This document shows positions 1-6,638 of a DNA stretch of 7,579 bases, one piece after another. The translations under genes were made by a program, and so were the position numbers. How positions within the stretch are numbered: position 1 is the stretch's first letter; every line of letters starts with the position of its first letter. The stretch comes from SIG673 sp964570105 (GTDB lineage Bacteria > Bacillota > Clostridia > Oscillospirales > CAG-272), in the NCBI GenBank assembly GCA_964570105.1, contig CAZMWM010000092.1, positions 1 to 7,579 on the forward strand. The letters are read 5' to 3'. The notes under the pieces were generated by a model. It was given only the letters and a program-made list of their open reading frames with translations. It did no database searches and had not been told where the DNA came from.

Positions 1-90
1 TATCTCCCGCCGAAAAAATGCTCGATTTCGAATTGGTTTCGATTATTTCGTTTCGGTTTATTTAATCACATATTGTTGATTTATTCTTAG

Positions 91-126
91 TCGTACCGCG
101 GCGGGAGCCAAGCCCCCGCCCTACGA
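91..126. repeat. REP-like GC-rich palindrome
   Basis: The inner arms GGCGGG (100-105) and CCCGCC (115-120) are perfect complements around a nine-base loop. Outside them TCGTA (91-95) pairs with TACGA (122-126) across an asymmetric internal loop (four bases on the left, one on the right). No T run follows on either strand, so it is not a classic terminator. The shape, a GC-rich hairpin with short flanking complementary pentamers in a gene-free region, resembles the dispersed repetitive extragenic palindromes seen in many gut Clostridia. That it is repeated elsewhere is inference, since only one copy lies in this window. Confidence 0.5.
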
Positions 127-243
127 AACGCATGTTACCGAGAGCGGAATATCAAACACATTTCACGCGGTAATTCTTAAAAAAATCACTCCATATACAA
201 ACATTTTTATGACCATGTCTTTCTAAATCACAGCAGTTTTGTG

Positions 244-352
244 ACGGTTTCGGCTTTGCTAAGGCGCAAAACGCCTCTGAAAGATTTATCTTTCAGACTT
301 CATCTCCGACAGGGTTTGAAAAAGCACTGCTTTACCTAAAACCGTGTTTTTT
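244..352 (+). other. Branched structured element ending in a T run (candidate RNA or interspersed repeat)
   Basis: On the plus strand ACGGTTT (244-250) can pair with AAACCGT (339-345), enclosing about 90 bases. Inside are three local hairpins: AGGCG/CGCCT (262-266 with 272-276); an inverted repeat with 10-base arms around TT (276-285 with 288-297, sharing base 276 with the previous arm); and AAAGC/GCTTT (321-325 with 329-333). The outer stem is followed at once by six T (347-352), which reads as a plus-strand terminator. I find no good promoter upstream and no gene it would serve. It may be a small RNA, an interspersed repeat, or the remains of a transcript end. I do not recognise a known riboswitch. 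Confidence 0.3.
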
Positions 353-432
353 CAATCCTTAAGTTGATGACATTGGTATATGAGGTGGGAGGGGAGCTTG
401 TTTTTTGAAAAGGCATACTAAAAGGGCACACT

Positions 433-471
433 AAAAAACTTTGGGGCGCGCCGCGACGGACACGCCCCAAA
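433..471 (-). terminator. Rho-independent terminator of the ferredoxin gene
   Basis: TTTGGGGCG (440-448) is perfectly complementary to CGCCCCAAA (463-471), giving a nine-base stem with a 14-base loop. Read on the minus strand, the stem is followed by six U (the A run at 433-438) and then more U-rich sequence. It lies 17 bases beyond the ferredoxin stop codon, the expected place. The other strand has only a weak T stretch after the stem, so termination is mainly for the minus strand. Confidence 0.85.
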
Positions 472-487
472 ATCTTTTAAGTACGGA

Positions 488-661
488 TCACTCAGCCTCG
501 GGAGCCTCAACGGGGCAAGCGCCCTCGCAAGCGCCGCAGTCAACGCACTCGTCGGCGTTGATAACGTACTTGCCGTCCTGCTCACTGATGCAACTTACAG
601 GGCAGACCTCTGCGCAAGCGCCGCAACCAAGGCATTTCTCAGCATTGATCTTATGTGCCAT
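488..661 (-). CDS. Small 2[4Fe-4S] clostridial-type ferredoxin
   Basis: This is a 57-residue soluble electron carrier. Two cluster-binding motifs are visible: C10-x2-C13-x2-C16-x3-C20-P and C39-x2-C42-x2-C45-x3-C49-P. By the family rule, C10/C13/C16 plus C49 bind one cluster and C39/C42/C45 plus C20 bind the other. An additional C24 follows the first motif. The length matches clostridial ferredoxins of about 55-60 residues, and the C-terminus is acidic (EAPEAE), as is common for these carriers. The ATG at 659-661 is chosen because GGAGGT (671-676) lies nine bases upstream; a longer frame reaching 751 would run through that site and the promoter. The gene appears to be its own transcription unit, with a promoter at 693-701 and a strong terminator just downstream. 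Its redox partners (hydrogenase, pyruvate:ferredoxin oxidoreductase, Rnf and others) cannot be told from this window. Confidence 0.95.
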   Translation of the reverse strand: MAHKINAEKCLGCGACAEVCPVSCISEQDGKYVINADECVDCGACEGACPVEAPEAE

Positions 662-692
662 AGTTTTGATACCTCCATTAAATGATACGACT

Positions 693-701
693 ATTGTACC
701 A
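693..701 (-). promoter_or_regulatory. Extended -10 promoter for the ferredoxin gene
   Basis: The minus strand reads TGGTACAAT, a TGn extension followed by a -10 hexamer matching TATAAT at five of six positions. The -35 region 17 bases upstream is poor, which fits an extended -10 promoter. Transcription would start near 686, giving a leader of about 25 bases that contains the GGAGGT ribosome binding site. A second TATAAT lies further upstream on the same strand (about 737-742), without a good -35 box. Confidence 0.55.
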
Positions 702-780
702 CAACGCGAGAGATAATTAAAGACCTTTGGAGAAAAATTATAATATTTCACACAAAACGTTTACGCTTAAGTCATTTTTA

Positions 781-805
781 CCGCCATTGACGAGGAAATC
801 GGCGG
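781..805 (-). terminator. Hairpin after ricT, weak terminator candidate
   Basis: CCGCCATT (781-788) pairs with AAT-C-GGCGG (797-805, one bulged base) around an eight-base loop, 12 bases past the ricT stop codon. On the minus strand the stem is followed by TAAAAATG rather than a U run, so it is not a standard rho-independent terminator. It may instead protect the 3' end, or ricT transcripts may continue into the ferredoxin gene 156 bases away. Confidence 0.3.
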
Positions 806-817
806 CTCCGTAGTCTT

Positions 818-2368
818 TTATTGGTCGGTCTTGTGCGGTCTGTTCCCTTTGTGGTGGAAGGGCTTATGGGGCTTTTTGGGTGCTTGACCGTTCACAGCTG
901 CGCCGCTGGGTGTCTCCGAGCCATCGGTACGGTGGTTTCTTTTATCGCCGTGTTCTGCCGAGTTTTTGGGATTTTTGCCGTTTTTGAAGCGGTCGTTATT
1001 TCTCTTTTGTGTGTTCGTATTCTCGTCCGAGCGACGATCGCGCTGTTGGAGCTGTTCGCCCTTTCCGTGTGGCTTGACGCGTTGGTCGCGCTCCCGTTGC
1101 GGTCTGTTGTCGCGCGGCGCGCGACGCTCGTCGTTCTGCGCGTTGTCGGCTCTTGGTATCTGTGCCTGTTGCGGTCTTGTCGCGCTGTCGGGTGTCTGAG
1201 ACTGCTTTTGCGCTGGGGTGGGGTGGGGGTGATGCTCCTTTTGCGGCTTGTTTTGATGTCGCTTGCGCTCCTGTAGTCTCGTGTCGGCGGCGTCTGCGTC
1301 CGACGCATCGGCGATTGCCTGTGCTTCCGAGAAGGGTGAGCGCACCTCAAATGTCGCCGGTGCGACTGCGGTACGCTTTTCCGGAAGGGGAGTTCGCGTG
1401 AGCTTTTCGCCCTTATAATTTTCCTTTAAAACGAGATCCTCGCGCACGAATACGGTGGGAGCGTCGTTCTCGGACGTGCCTGCCAGCTTTACCTTTACTA
1501 TTCCCGTCAGCGGATTTGCATCCGTTACTCTTCCTTCGCCGTCCGGTGTCATGACCTCGGCTCCCGTCTCGGGTGTTATCGCCTTTTCCGCGAGATATGA
1601 ATCGTATTCGTATCTCAGACAGCACATAAGTCTGCCGCAAGCACCGGAGATCTTGGAGGAATTGAGGGAAAGGTTTTGCTCCTTTGCCATCTTTATATAG
1701 ACCTGAACGAAATCACTCAGGAAGCTGGCGCAACAGAAGGGGCGACCGCATATTCCGAGACCGCCGAGCATCTTGGCTTCATCGCGTATACCGATCTGGC
1801 GAAGCTCTATCCTCGTGTGGAATATGCCGGCAAGCTCCTTGACCAGCTCGCGGAAATCTATCCTGTTTTCCGCGGAGAAGTAGAACAGCAGCTTGGAATT
1901 GTCAAAAGCGCATTCCACGTCGATCAGCTTCATCGTCATTCCGTGTGCGTCGATCCTGTCGATGAAGGTGTTGTATGCTTCGATTTCGAGAGCCTCGTTG
2001 CGCTTGCGTCTTTCGGTATCCTCATCGGTGGCGATGCGCACGACGTCTCTTATCGGGGGGATGATCTCGCTCGACTTGATATTGCGGTTCGGCATAAATA
2101 CCGTTCCGTATTCCTGACCGCGAGCCGTATCCACGATAACGTGCTCGCCGTCCTTGAGCGTCATACCGCATGGGGCGAAATAATATATCTTACCGTTGCT
2201 TTTAAAGCGCACGCCAACGACTTCGATCAGCTCCTCGGGCTTTTCGGGTGTCGAGGCTGAGGCTTCACGTTCGGATGTGGATCGCTCCGGTATCTCCTCG
2301 ACCGTCGGCGTCGCGTTCTCGGCAAGGTCGACTGCGGATCTTGATGGCGTACCGTTTTCGTTTGACAT
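818..2368 (-). CDS. ricT: PSP1-domain protein RicT/YaaT with a long basic disordered tail
   Basis: This 516-residue protein belongs to the PSP1 family. In Bacillus subtilis RicT (YaaT) forms the RicA-RicF-RicT complex, which carries [4Fe-4S] clusters, works with RNase Y in mRNA maturation, and affects sporulation and competence. Residues about 48-320 form the conserved core. They contain the paired cysteine signatures C207-x4-C212-C213 and C244-x4-C249-C250, the family hallmark. Residues 1-45 are an acidic, low-complexity lead-in. Residues about 345-516 are a disordered tail rich in R, K, Q, N, H and P, nearly doubling the usual length of about 275. The ATG (2366-2368) is preceded by AAGGA (2381-2385) at a longish 12-base spacing. 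It lies 32 bases after holB, the same order as holB-yaaT in Bacillus, so the two are probably co-transcribed. The product is certain; the role of the tail is unknown. Confidence 0.93.
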   Translation of the reverse strand: MSNENGTPSRSAVDLAENATPTVEEIPERSTSEREASASTPEKPEELIEVVGVRFKSNGKIYYFAPCGMTLKDGEHVIVDTARGQEYGTVFMPNRNIKSSEIIPPIRDVVRIATDEDTERRKRNEALEIEAYNTFIDRIDAHGMTMKLIDVECAFDNSKLLFYFSAENRIDFRELVKELAGIFHTRIELRQIGIRDEAKMLGGLGICGRPFCCASFLSDFVQVYIKMAKEQNLSLNSSKISGACGRLMCCLRYEYDSYLAEKAITPETGAEVMTPDGEGRVTDANPLTGIVKVKLAGTSENDAPTVFVREDLVLKENYKGEKLTRTPLPEKRTAVAPATFEVRSPFSEAQAIADASDADAADTRLQERKRHQNKPQKEHHPHPTPAQKQSQTPDSATRPQQAQIPRADNAQNDERRAPRDNRPQRERDQRVKPHGKGEQLQQRDRRSDENTNTQKRNNDRFKNGKNPKNSAEHGDKRNHRTDGSETPSGAAVNGQAPKKPHKPFHHKGNRPHKTDQ

Positions 2369-2400
2369 ATATATGAAAGTTCCTTTCTGTGTTTCGTGCT

Positions 2401-3402
2401 TTACAGTGCGTCCGCAAGAGAGGTGGCACAGCGCACGGCGAAAACGCTCTGATTGACGTTTACCGTGAGCGCTTCCATAAGCGACGTGCTGATATCGAAC
2501 AGCTCCATCAGCGTTTGAGTGGCGAAGGCGAACGCGTCCTCGTCCGCGCTCTCTCTTGAAAGGTAAAAAAGGAGATCCGGCTCATTGCCTTTTTTTACCG
2601 CGAGCATATCTCTCATCGCTTCGGCAAATTGCTCAAGCAGGAGGGTAAGCTCTTCTCTTGACATATCGAGCGTCGAGAAAAATATAAGAAGCTCGGTGCG
2701 TTTTCCGTCTCTGAGCAGGTCTATAAGCTCGGTGGCTCTTTCACGTATGCGTGAGCGCTCCGATCTCCTTTCACCAAGTGCCTTCAGTGCGTTTCCGAGC
2801 GTTCCGCCCGAGCTTCTCAAAAGGGCGGTAAATTCATCCGGAAGTCCGTCCTTCATCGATCGGGCTTTTTTCTCCGTCCTCAGCAGAAGCTCGCCGAGCA
2901 TTTCCTCGTCGAACAGCTCCATTCTGAGCACCGGAGCACGTGAGCGGACGGTCGGAAGAAGCACGGACGCCGTTTCGCACAGCAAAAAGAAATAAACGTT
3001 TCTTGGCGGCTCCTCGAGTATCTTTAAGAGTGAGTTTTGCGCTTCGGTGGTGAGCGTGTGCGCGTCCCGTATCACGAATATCTCGCAGGGAAGCTCTTGC
3101 GGCTGAAGCTCCGCTTTATATTTGATCTCTCGCACAGTTGATATACCTATGGATTTTCTGTCGTCTGCGAGCGAATATACGTTTACATCGACTGAGCCTG
3201 AGGTGAGTATCTTATGCGAATATTCCGGGGCGAGCGCCGCCGAAAGAAGCTTGGCAAGCGTGAATTTACCGCTCCCGGACGGTCCTTCGATGATATAAGC
3301 GTGCGAAAGTCCGCCTTTTTCAAGCTCTGATATCAGATAGCTTTTGAGCTTGGAATTTCCGTACAGTGCGGAAAACAGAGTCTCGTATCCGTCGGTATCC
3401 AT
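2401..3402 (-). CDS. holB: DNA polymerase III subunit delta prime (clamp loader AAA+ protein)
   Basis: A 333-residue cytoplasmic clamp-loader subunit that, with DnaX and delta, loads the sliding clamp for chromosomal replication. The AAA+ core shows Walker A GPSGSGKFT (residues 40-48), a Walker B-like stretch ending in D113 (IFVIRDAH), LLKILEEPP (125-133) and the SRC-type motif as TVRSRA (151-156), with a helical collar domain after about 210. The region between Walker A and Walker B has no cysteines (the protein has only C106, C142 and C325), so the four-cysteine zinc module usual in delta prime and DnaX is missing. I take the start at 3400-3402 because AAGGGAGGA lies five bases upstream; an ATG at 3442-3444 would add 14 residues but has no such site. 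The adjacent ricT supports holB over dnaX. A promoter lies at 3467-3495. Confidence 0.92.
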   Translation of the reverse strand: MDTDGYETLFSALYGNSKLKSYLISELEKGGLSHAYIIEGPSGSGKFTLAKLLSAALAPEYSHKILTSGSVDVNVYSLADDRKSIGISTVREIKYKAELQPQELPCEIFVIRDAHTLTTEAQNSLLKILEEPPRNVYFFLLCETASVLLPTVRSRAPVLRMELFDEEMLGELLLRTEKKARSMKDGLPDEFTALLRSSGGTLGNALKALGERRSERSRIRERATELIDLLRDGKRTELLIFFSTLDMSREELTLLLEQFAEAMRDMLAVKKGNEPDLLFYLSRESADEDAFAFATQTLMELFDISTSLMEALTVNVNQSVFAVRCATSLADAL

Positions 3403-3407
3403 ACCCG

Positions 3408-3416
3408 TCCTCCCTT
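3408..3416 (-). promoter_or_regulatory. Strong ribosome binding site that sets the holB start
   Basis: The minus strand reads AAGGGAGGA five bases before the ATG at 3400-3402. The sequence before the upstream in-frame ATG (3442-3444) is pure AT and has no such match. This site therefore decides in favour of the shorter, 333-residue HolB. Confidence 0.8.
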
Positions 3417-3466
3417 CGTCGGTCTTACTGTCACGATCGAGCATATGTTTATAGATATATAAAATA

Positions 3467-3495
3467 ATTATATCATATCAAAAACGGTTTTTCAA
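3467..3495 (-). promoter_or_regulatory. Sigma-A promoter of the holB-ricT unit
   Basis: The minus strand carries TTGAAA (3490-3495), a 17-base spacer and a perfect TATAAT (3467-3472). Transcription would start near 3460, leaving a leader of about 58 bases before the holB ATG. The promoter lies just after the yfhO terminator, so holB-ricT is likely transcribed independently of the upstream envelope gene. Confidence 0.8.
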
Positions 3496-3526
3496 ATACA
3501 ATTTGTGAACAAACGCATTGACTTAC

Positions 3527-3546
3527 AAAAAAGCGGCGTTGCCGTT
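3527..3546 (-). terminator. Short rho-independent terminator after the YfhO gene
   Basis: On the minus strand CGGC and GCCG (3541-3544 with 3534-3537) form a tight GC stem with a three-base loop, extended by A-T pairs beyond one mismatch. It is followed by six U (the A run at 3527-3532). The hairpin starts right at the yfhO stop codon. The stem is short, so termination may be incomplete, but position and U run are right. Confidence 0.6.
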
Positions 3547-6267
3547 TCAGGTGGCTCGGTTTTTCTTTCTCGTTCTCAGCTTTTGCATAAGATCGGTGCG
3601 GTCCCAGATCATCACCGCCGCAAGGGAGAAGGCTCCGACGGCGGATATCGCGACGCCTGTCCTCAGTGCAGATGAGGAATAACTGAATATTACGGTATGC
3701 TCTCCGTCGGATATGCCCTCGGCGTTAAGGTCGACTGCCAAAAGTGCATCGAGCGTCTTTGTTGTGTTTACGCGTTTGCCGTCTATGAATACGCTCCAGT
3801 CCTCGTCGTACGGTATGGTGGTGAAGAGTGTTGATGCGTCGGCTATCTTGGTGAAGCTTCCGGAGATCTTGGTGTCCGTGTGCTCGCGCACGTTCACTCC
3901 TCCGGGGGCGAGTGTGCCGTAAAGCTCGGCAAGCGCTTCGGTGTCGAGCGTATAGAAGAAGCTGACGCCGTTCCTTACCCCGAAGATGCCTTCGTCCCAC
4001 TGTATCCTCACGGTGACGGTCTCGTTCTCGAAGCTTCCGGCGAGCAGGATGTTGCTCCCGTCCTCCGAGTCGAGCGTCGCAAGCTTCTCTCCGTTCACGT
4101 ACAGATCGACCTTGCTGTCGAGATCGGTCGGAAAGCAGGTGTACAGTACGGTCTTTTTGGTCATATTCAACGTGTATTCCACGTATTTCGTGCCGGTGTA
4201 TTCCGGATCGTTCGGCAGGTAACAGAGGTGCTCGCTGACGTTCGCTTGGTACACCTCGCCGTGCTTGACGCTCTTTACGGTCAGTGGGCGGTAGGGGGAT
4301 ATGCTCTCTCCGACGAGTGCCGATGCGAGCGCGTTCACAGCCTCAAACGGTGTGCTGTATTTCTCCATATCCAAGGAATTTACCGCGCCGTTCGCGGTAT
4401 ACGCTATCGGAAGGGCGTAGGGATGGTAATATACCTTGACGCCGTTTTCGTCCTTTTCGGACAGGTCTGTGTTGAGGGTGAGTGCGCCGTTTTCAAGCTT
4501 TTCATCGGTCAGGATATACTTGATCCCGAATATTGCGTCCGCCGCAGGGGAGGTGCTGAAATAGTTCACAAAGTTGCTGTTTCCGCCGTAGCCTACCAGA
4601 TCCATAAGCTCTATCACATCGGCGTTTAAGGTGGAGGTCGAGCCGCTTATGCCTCTGAGGTTAAGGGAGAAGGTCTCGTTTACCGATCTTTTGTTGAGCT
4701 TTTCGATGCGGTACAGTCCTCCGTCCGCGGAATATACGGAATTTACCGTGTCGATATATTCGGCGACCGTGTCTTGCAGTCTGCCGTGTACGGCAAACCC
4801 GACGTCCTCGCGGTACGCCTTGAGTGAGACGGCGGAGCTTGAGAACGTCTCGACGCACAGGAGCACGGCGAGCACAGTCGGAGCGTAGGGGGCGAGCTTG
4901 GGACGGTCAAGTGCGTGTATAACCGCGAGATAGACGAGCAGGATGCCGATGCTCAGCCATATACACGTAAAGTCGTTCGCCGGCTCGTAATGCTGTGCCT
5001 GTATGCAAAGTATCATCAGCACAAGGGCGACGCAACAGGAGGTCACAGCCTGTCCGGAGAGCCTTGGGCGGGCGTTGAAGCTTCTCGCCGCAAGGGTGCA
5101 TAGTATGAAGGATATTATGAAGGAATAGCGGTAATTCAGGCAGTTCGGGAACTGAAAGCCGTGCCATACGATGTCGAGCGCGGTGAGTGCCGTGCTTGCG
5201 AACATCAAGAGCAGTACAAGACCGTTTGCGAGCTTTTCTCTTATGCTGAAGCTTTTGTTAAGGAAGTACGTGGGAGCAAACAGTAGCGTGAGCATTCCGC
5301 AGTATACGAACGGCAGTCCGTCGTTGTCGACCGTGTCATACGAGCCGAAAAGATATTTCTTCAAAAGCTCGAGAAAATCCGCTGTCTGCTCCGGTGTGAA
5401 ATCCGGAATGGAGAAATCAGTCTTGCCGAAGGAGAGGGAGCGGTAAGCCGGCAGGAGCACCGCCGAGGACAGGGCGAGGGAGATGGCGGTGAAGGCGCAG
5501 ATCCGCAATATCGGCGCGATGACGCGGTAATTCCCCGAGATATCGCTCTTGAGGCTCGCGTGCCTGCCGAAAAGATATGCGAAAAAATATATCGCTGTGA
5601 AGATGCACAGCATAAAGCCTATATAGTAATTGCAGACGAGGGCGTACGTTAGGGAGAAAACGTACAAGCCGTATCTTTTTTCGTCTATCAGTTTTTCCGT
5701 CCCCCACACCAGAAGCGGAAGAGCCATAAGACAGTCGAGCCACATAAGGTTGGAGCCGTAGACTACGCTGTAGGAGGAGAGCGCGTATGTGAGCGAGAAC
5801 ATGAGCGAGGTCGAGCCGTTCAGCTTTTGTCCGCGGCGCAGATATGCGTACATGGTGCTTCCGATGGCGCCGGTCTTTGCGAGGATGACGAGAAGGATGG
5901 AGGTCTCGATGCACGACGTCGGAAGGATAAGGATGATCAGCGTGAAGGGGCTTAGAAGATAATAGGCGATCATTCCGAGAAATTCACCGCCGAGCGTTCT
6001 TGACCACGAGTAGCTCAGGCTTCCGCCGCCGCTTATGATATGCTTAAGACCGACGAAGAAGTGGGAGTATTGGTAATTCAGGTCGTAGGAAAGCGGCGAA
6101 CGCGAGCCGAACGGATACAGTCCCATCGCGAAATATGCGATAAGTAACAGAAAAAACGGTAGAAAAAACGCAAGAAGAGAGCGGCGGCGCTCGGCGATAT
6201 CCTTGGGGTGAAGAAGCGCTCCGACGGCTCTTTCGGCGACCGAGCGCAGCTTGTTTAGCACATTCAT
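3547..6267 (-). CDS. YfhO-family polytopic membrane protein (probable lipid-linked sugar transferase)
   Basis: A 906-residue YfhO-family membrane protein. Family members such as B. subtilis YfhO and Listeria GtlB are linked to glycosylation of teichoic acids, using a lipid-linked sugar made by a partner enzyme such as CsbB/GtlA; the exact substrate here is unknown. Residues about 31-480 contain roughly a dozen hydrophobic segments. The first external loop carries YDLNYQY (61-67), whose D62 fits the conserved acidic position of this GT-C-like group. GSNLMWLDCLMALPLL (171-186), CNYYIGF (212-218) and YRYSF (379-383) match other family blocks. Residues about 481-868 form a large extracytoplasmic domain, followed by a last membrane segment (about 869-888) and a basic tail. 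The ATG at 6265-6267 is chosen over 6289-6291 because AAAAGGAG lies ten bases upstream and the start falls one base after the DUF951 stop codon. No csbB-like glycosyltransferase is visible nearby. Confidence 0.88.
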   Translation of the reverse strand: MNVLNKLRSVAERAVGALLHPKDIAERRRSLLAFFLPFFLLLIAYFAMGLYPFGSRSPLSYDLNYQYSHFFVGLKHIISGGGSLSYSWSRTLGGEFLGMIAYYLLSPFTLIILILPTSCIETSILLVILAKTGAIGSTMYAYLRRGQKLNGSTSLMFSLTYALSSYSVVYGSNLMWLDCLMALPLLVWGTEKLIDEKRYGLYVFSLTYALVCNYYIGFMLCIFTAIYFFAYLFGRHASLKSDISGNYRVIAPILRICAFTAISLALSSAVLLPAYRSLSFGKTDFSIPDFTPEQTADFLELLKKYLFGSYDTVDNDGLPFVYCGMLTLLFAPTYFLNKSFSIREKLANGLVLLLMFASTALTALDIVWHGFQFPNCLNYRYSFIISFILCTLAARSFNARPRLSGQAVTSCCVALVLMILCIQAQHYEPANDFTCIWLSIGILLVYLAVIHALDRPKLAPYAPTVLAVLLCVETFSSSAVSLKAYREDVGFAVHGRLQDTVAEYIDTVNSVYSADGGLYRIEKLNKRSVNETFSLNLRGISGSTSTLNADVIELMDLVGYGGNSNFVNYFSTSPAADAIFGIKYILTDEKLENGALTLNTDLSEKDENGVKVYYHPYALPIAYTANGAVNSLDMEKYSTPFEAVNALASALVGESISPYRPLTVKSVKHGEVYQANVSEHLCYLPNDPEYTGTKYVEYTLNMTKKTVLYTCFPTDLDSKVDLYVNGEKLATLDSEDGSNILLAGSFENETVTVRIQWDEGIFGVRNGVSFFYTLDTEALAELYGTLAPGGVNVREHTDTKISGSFTKIADASTLFTTIPYDEDWSVFIDGKRVNTTKTLDALLAVDLNAEGISDGEHTVIFSYSSSALRTGVAISAVGAFSLAAVMIWDRTDLMQKLRTRKKNRAT

Positions 6268-6268
6268 A

Positions 6269-6484
6269 TCAGGAGCGCTCCTTTTCCGCATCGGCGATCG
6301 GTGGGATGACCGAGCTTATGTTTTTTTCCAGCTTGAGACGTGCCACTACGGTATCGCGTCCGCATCCGAGACACAGTATCCGTGCGTCGCTTCCGACGCG
6401 GAGGACTCGAAAGCGTGTCGAGCCGCACGGGTGCGCTTTCTTCATGACGAGGATATCGTCCTTGTTAAATCTGATTATCTTCAA
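6269..6484 (-). CDS. DUF951 (YyzM-like) small protein with a TTG start
   Basis: A 71-residue protein of family DUF951, whose function is unknown. The family pattern is clear: a hydrophobic start, then KKAHPCGSTRFRVLRVGSDA (15-34), then ILCLGCGR (36-43). The three cysteines C20, C38 and C41 could bind metal or act in nucleic-acid binding; this is inference. The start codon is TTG (minus strand, 6482-6484): the first ATG in frame (residue 14) would remove the conserved N-terminal strand, and AAGGGAG lies nine bases before the TTG. The stop codon lies one base before the yfhO start, so the two genes are very likely co-transcribed and translationally coupled. In Bacillus the homologue yyzM sits near the replication origin beside ychF, so pairing with a YfhO protein is a different context. 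Confidence 0.88.
   Translation of the reverse strand: MKIIRFNKDDILVMKKAHPCGSTRFRVLRVGSDARILCLGCGRDTVVARLKLEKNISSVIPPIADAEKERS
6271..6285 (-). promoter_or_regulatory. yfhO ribosome binding site inside a 12-base palindrome
   Basis: The SD AAAAGGAG (minus strand, 6278-6285) sits ten bases before the YfhO start and overlaps the perfect palindrome AGGAGCGCTCCT (6271-6282). The palindrome can fold into a small hairpin (AGGA/TCCT with loop GCGC) that covers the SD. It also lies within the last codons of DUF951, so ribosomes finishing that gene would open it. This is the layout of translational coupling. Confidence 0.55.
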
Positions 6485-6493
6485 TTACGCGCT

Positions 6494-6500
6494 CTCCCTT
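6494..6500 (-). promoter_or_regulatory. Ribosome binding site supporting the TTG start of DUF951
   Basis: The minus strand reads AAGGGAG nine bases before the TTG start codon at 6482-6484. This supports the non-ATG start, which alone gives a protein matching the family N-terminus. Confidence 0.75.
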
Positions 6501-6547
6501 CGGCGTTGCTGTTCCGTTAAAACGTTGCAGGTAAGTTTTTCGTTTAC

Positions 6548-6576
6548 ATTATAGCATTTCGCTTCGCCTTTGTCAA
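6548..6576 (-). promoter_or_regulatory. Consensus sigma-A promoter of the DUF951-yfhO unit
   Basis: The minus strand shows perfect TTGACA (6571-6576), a 17-base spacer and perfect TATAAT (6548-6553). The start of transcription would be near 6541, giving a leader of about 57 bases. With both hexamers matching the consensus exactly, basal transcription should be strong unless repressed. Confidence 0.87.
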
Positions 6577-6638
6577 TATCCCCTCCGACGCTGATGCGTT
6601 ACGAAACAAAGTATTAACAATTTATGCTCATTTTCGGT

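Larger units (their letters stand above)
1..430. other. Intergenic stretch without a gene
   Basis: I see no reading frame here with both a ribosome binding site and plausible protein composition. The stretch is AT-rich at first (1-90). It then holds a GC-rich palindrome (91-126) and a set of nested inverted repeats ending in a T run (244-352), each listed separately. Just before the ferredoxin terminator there are two imperfect copies of AAAAGGCATACT (408-419 and 420-432), too short to interpret. The region left of 1 is unseen, so part of this could be the 3' flank of a gene outside the window. Confidence 0.6.

Noticed and set aside
821..1276. Open frames of up to 152 codons over the ricT 3' end (plus strand 821-1276, minus strand alternative frame 892-1350)
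   Set aside because: They are by-products of the low-complexity, R/K/Q/N/P-rich ricT tail. They have no ribosome binding sites of note and biased, unnatural compositions.
1676..2260. 194-codon plus-strand frame antisense to ricT
   Set aside because: It lies wholly opposite the conserved PSP1 core, has no credible SD and no recognisable motif. A shadow frame.
3442..3444. Upstream ATG as the holB start
   Set aside because: No SD precedes it. The ATG at 3400-3402 has AAGGGAGGA at a good spacing, and the added 14 residues are not family-like.
3880..4629. 249-codon plus-strand frame antisense to the YfhO gene
   Set aside because: Long because of codon bias on the opposite strand. No promoter, SD or protein family features.
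6289..6291. Upstream ATG as the yfhO start
   Set aside because: It has no SD and would overlap the end of DUF951. The ATG at 6265-6267 has an SD and sits one base after that gene's stop.
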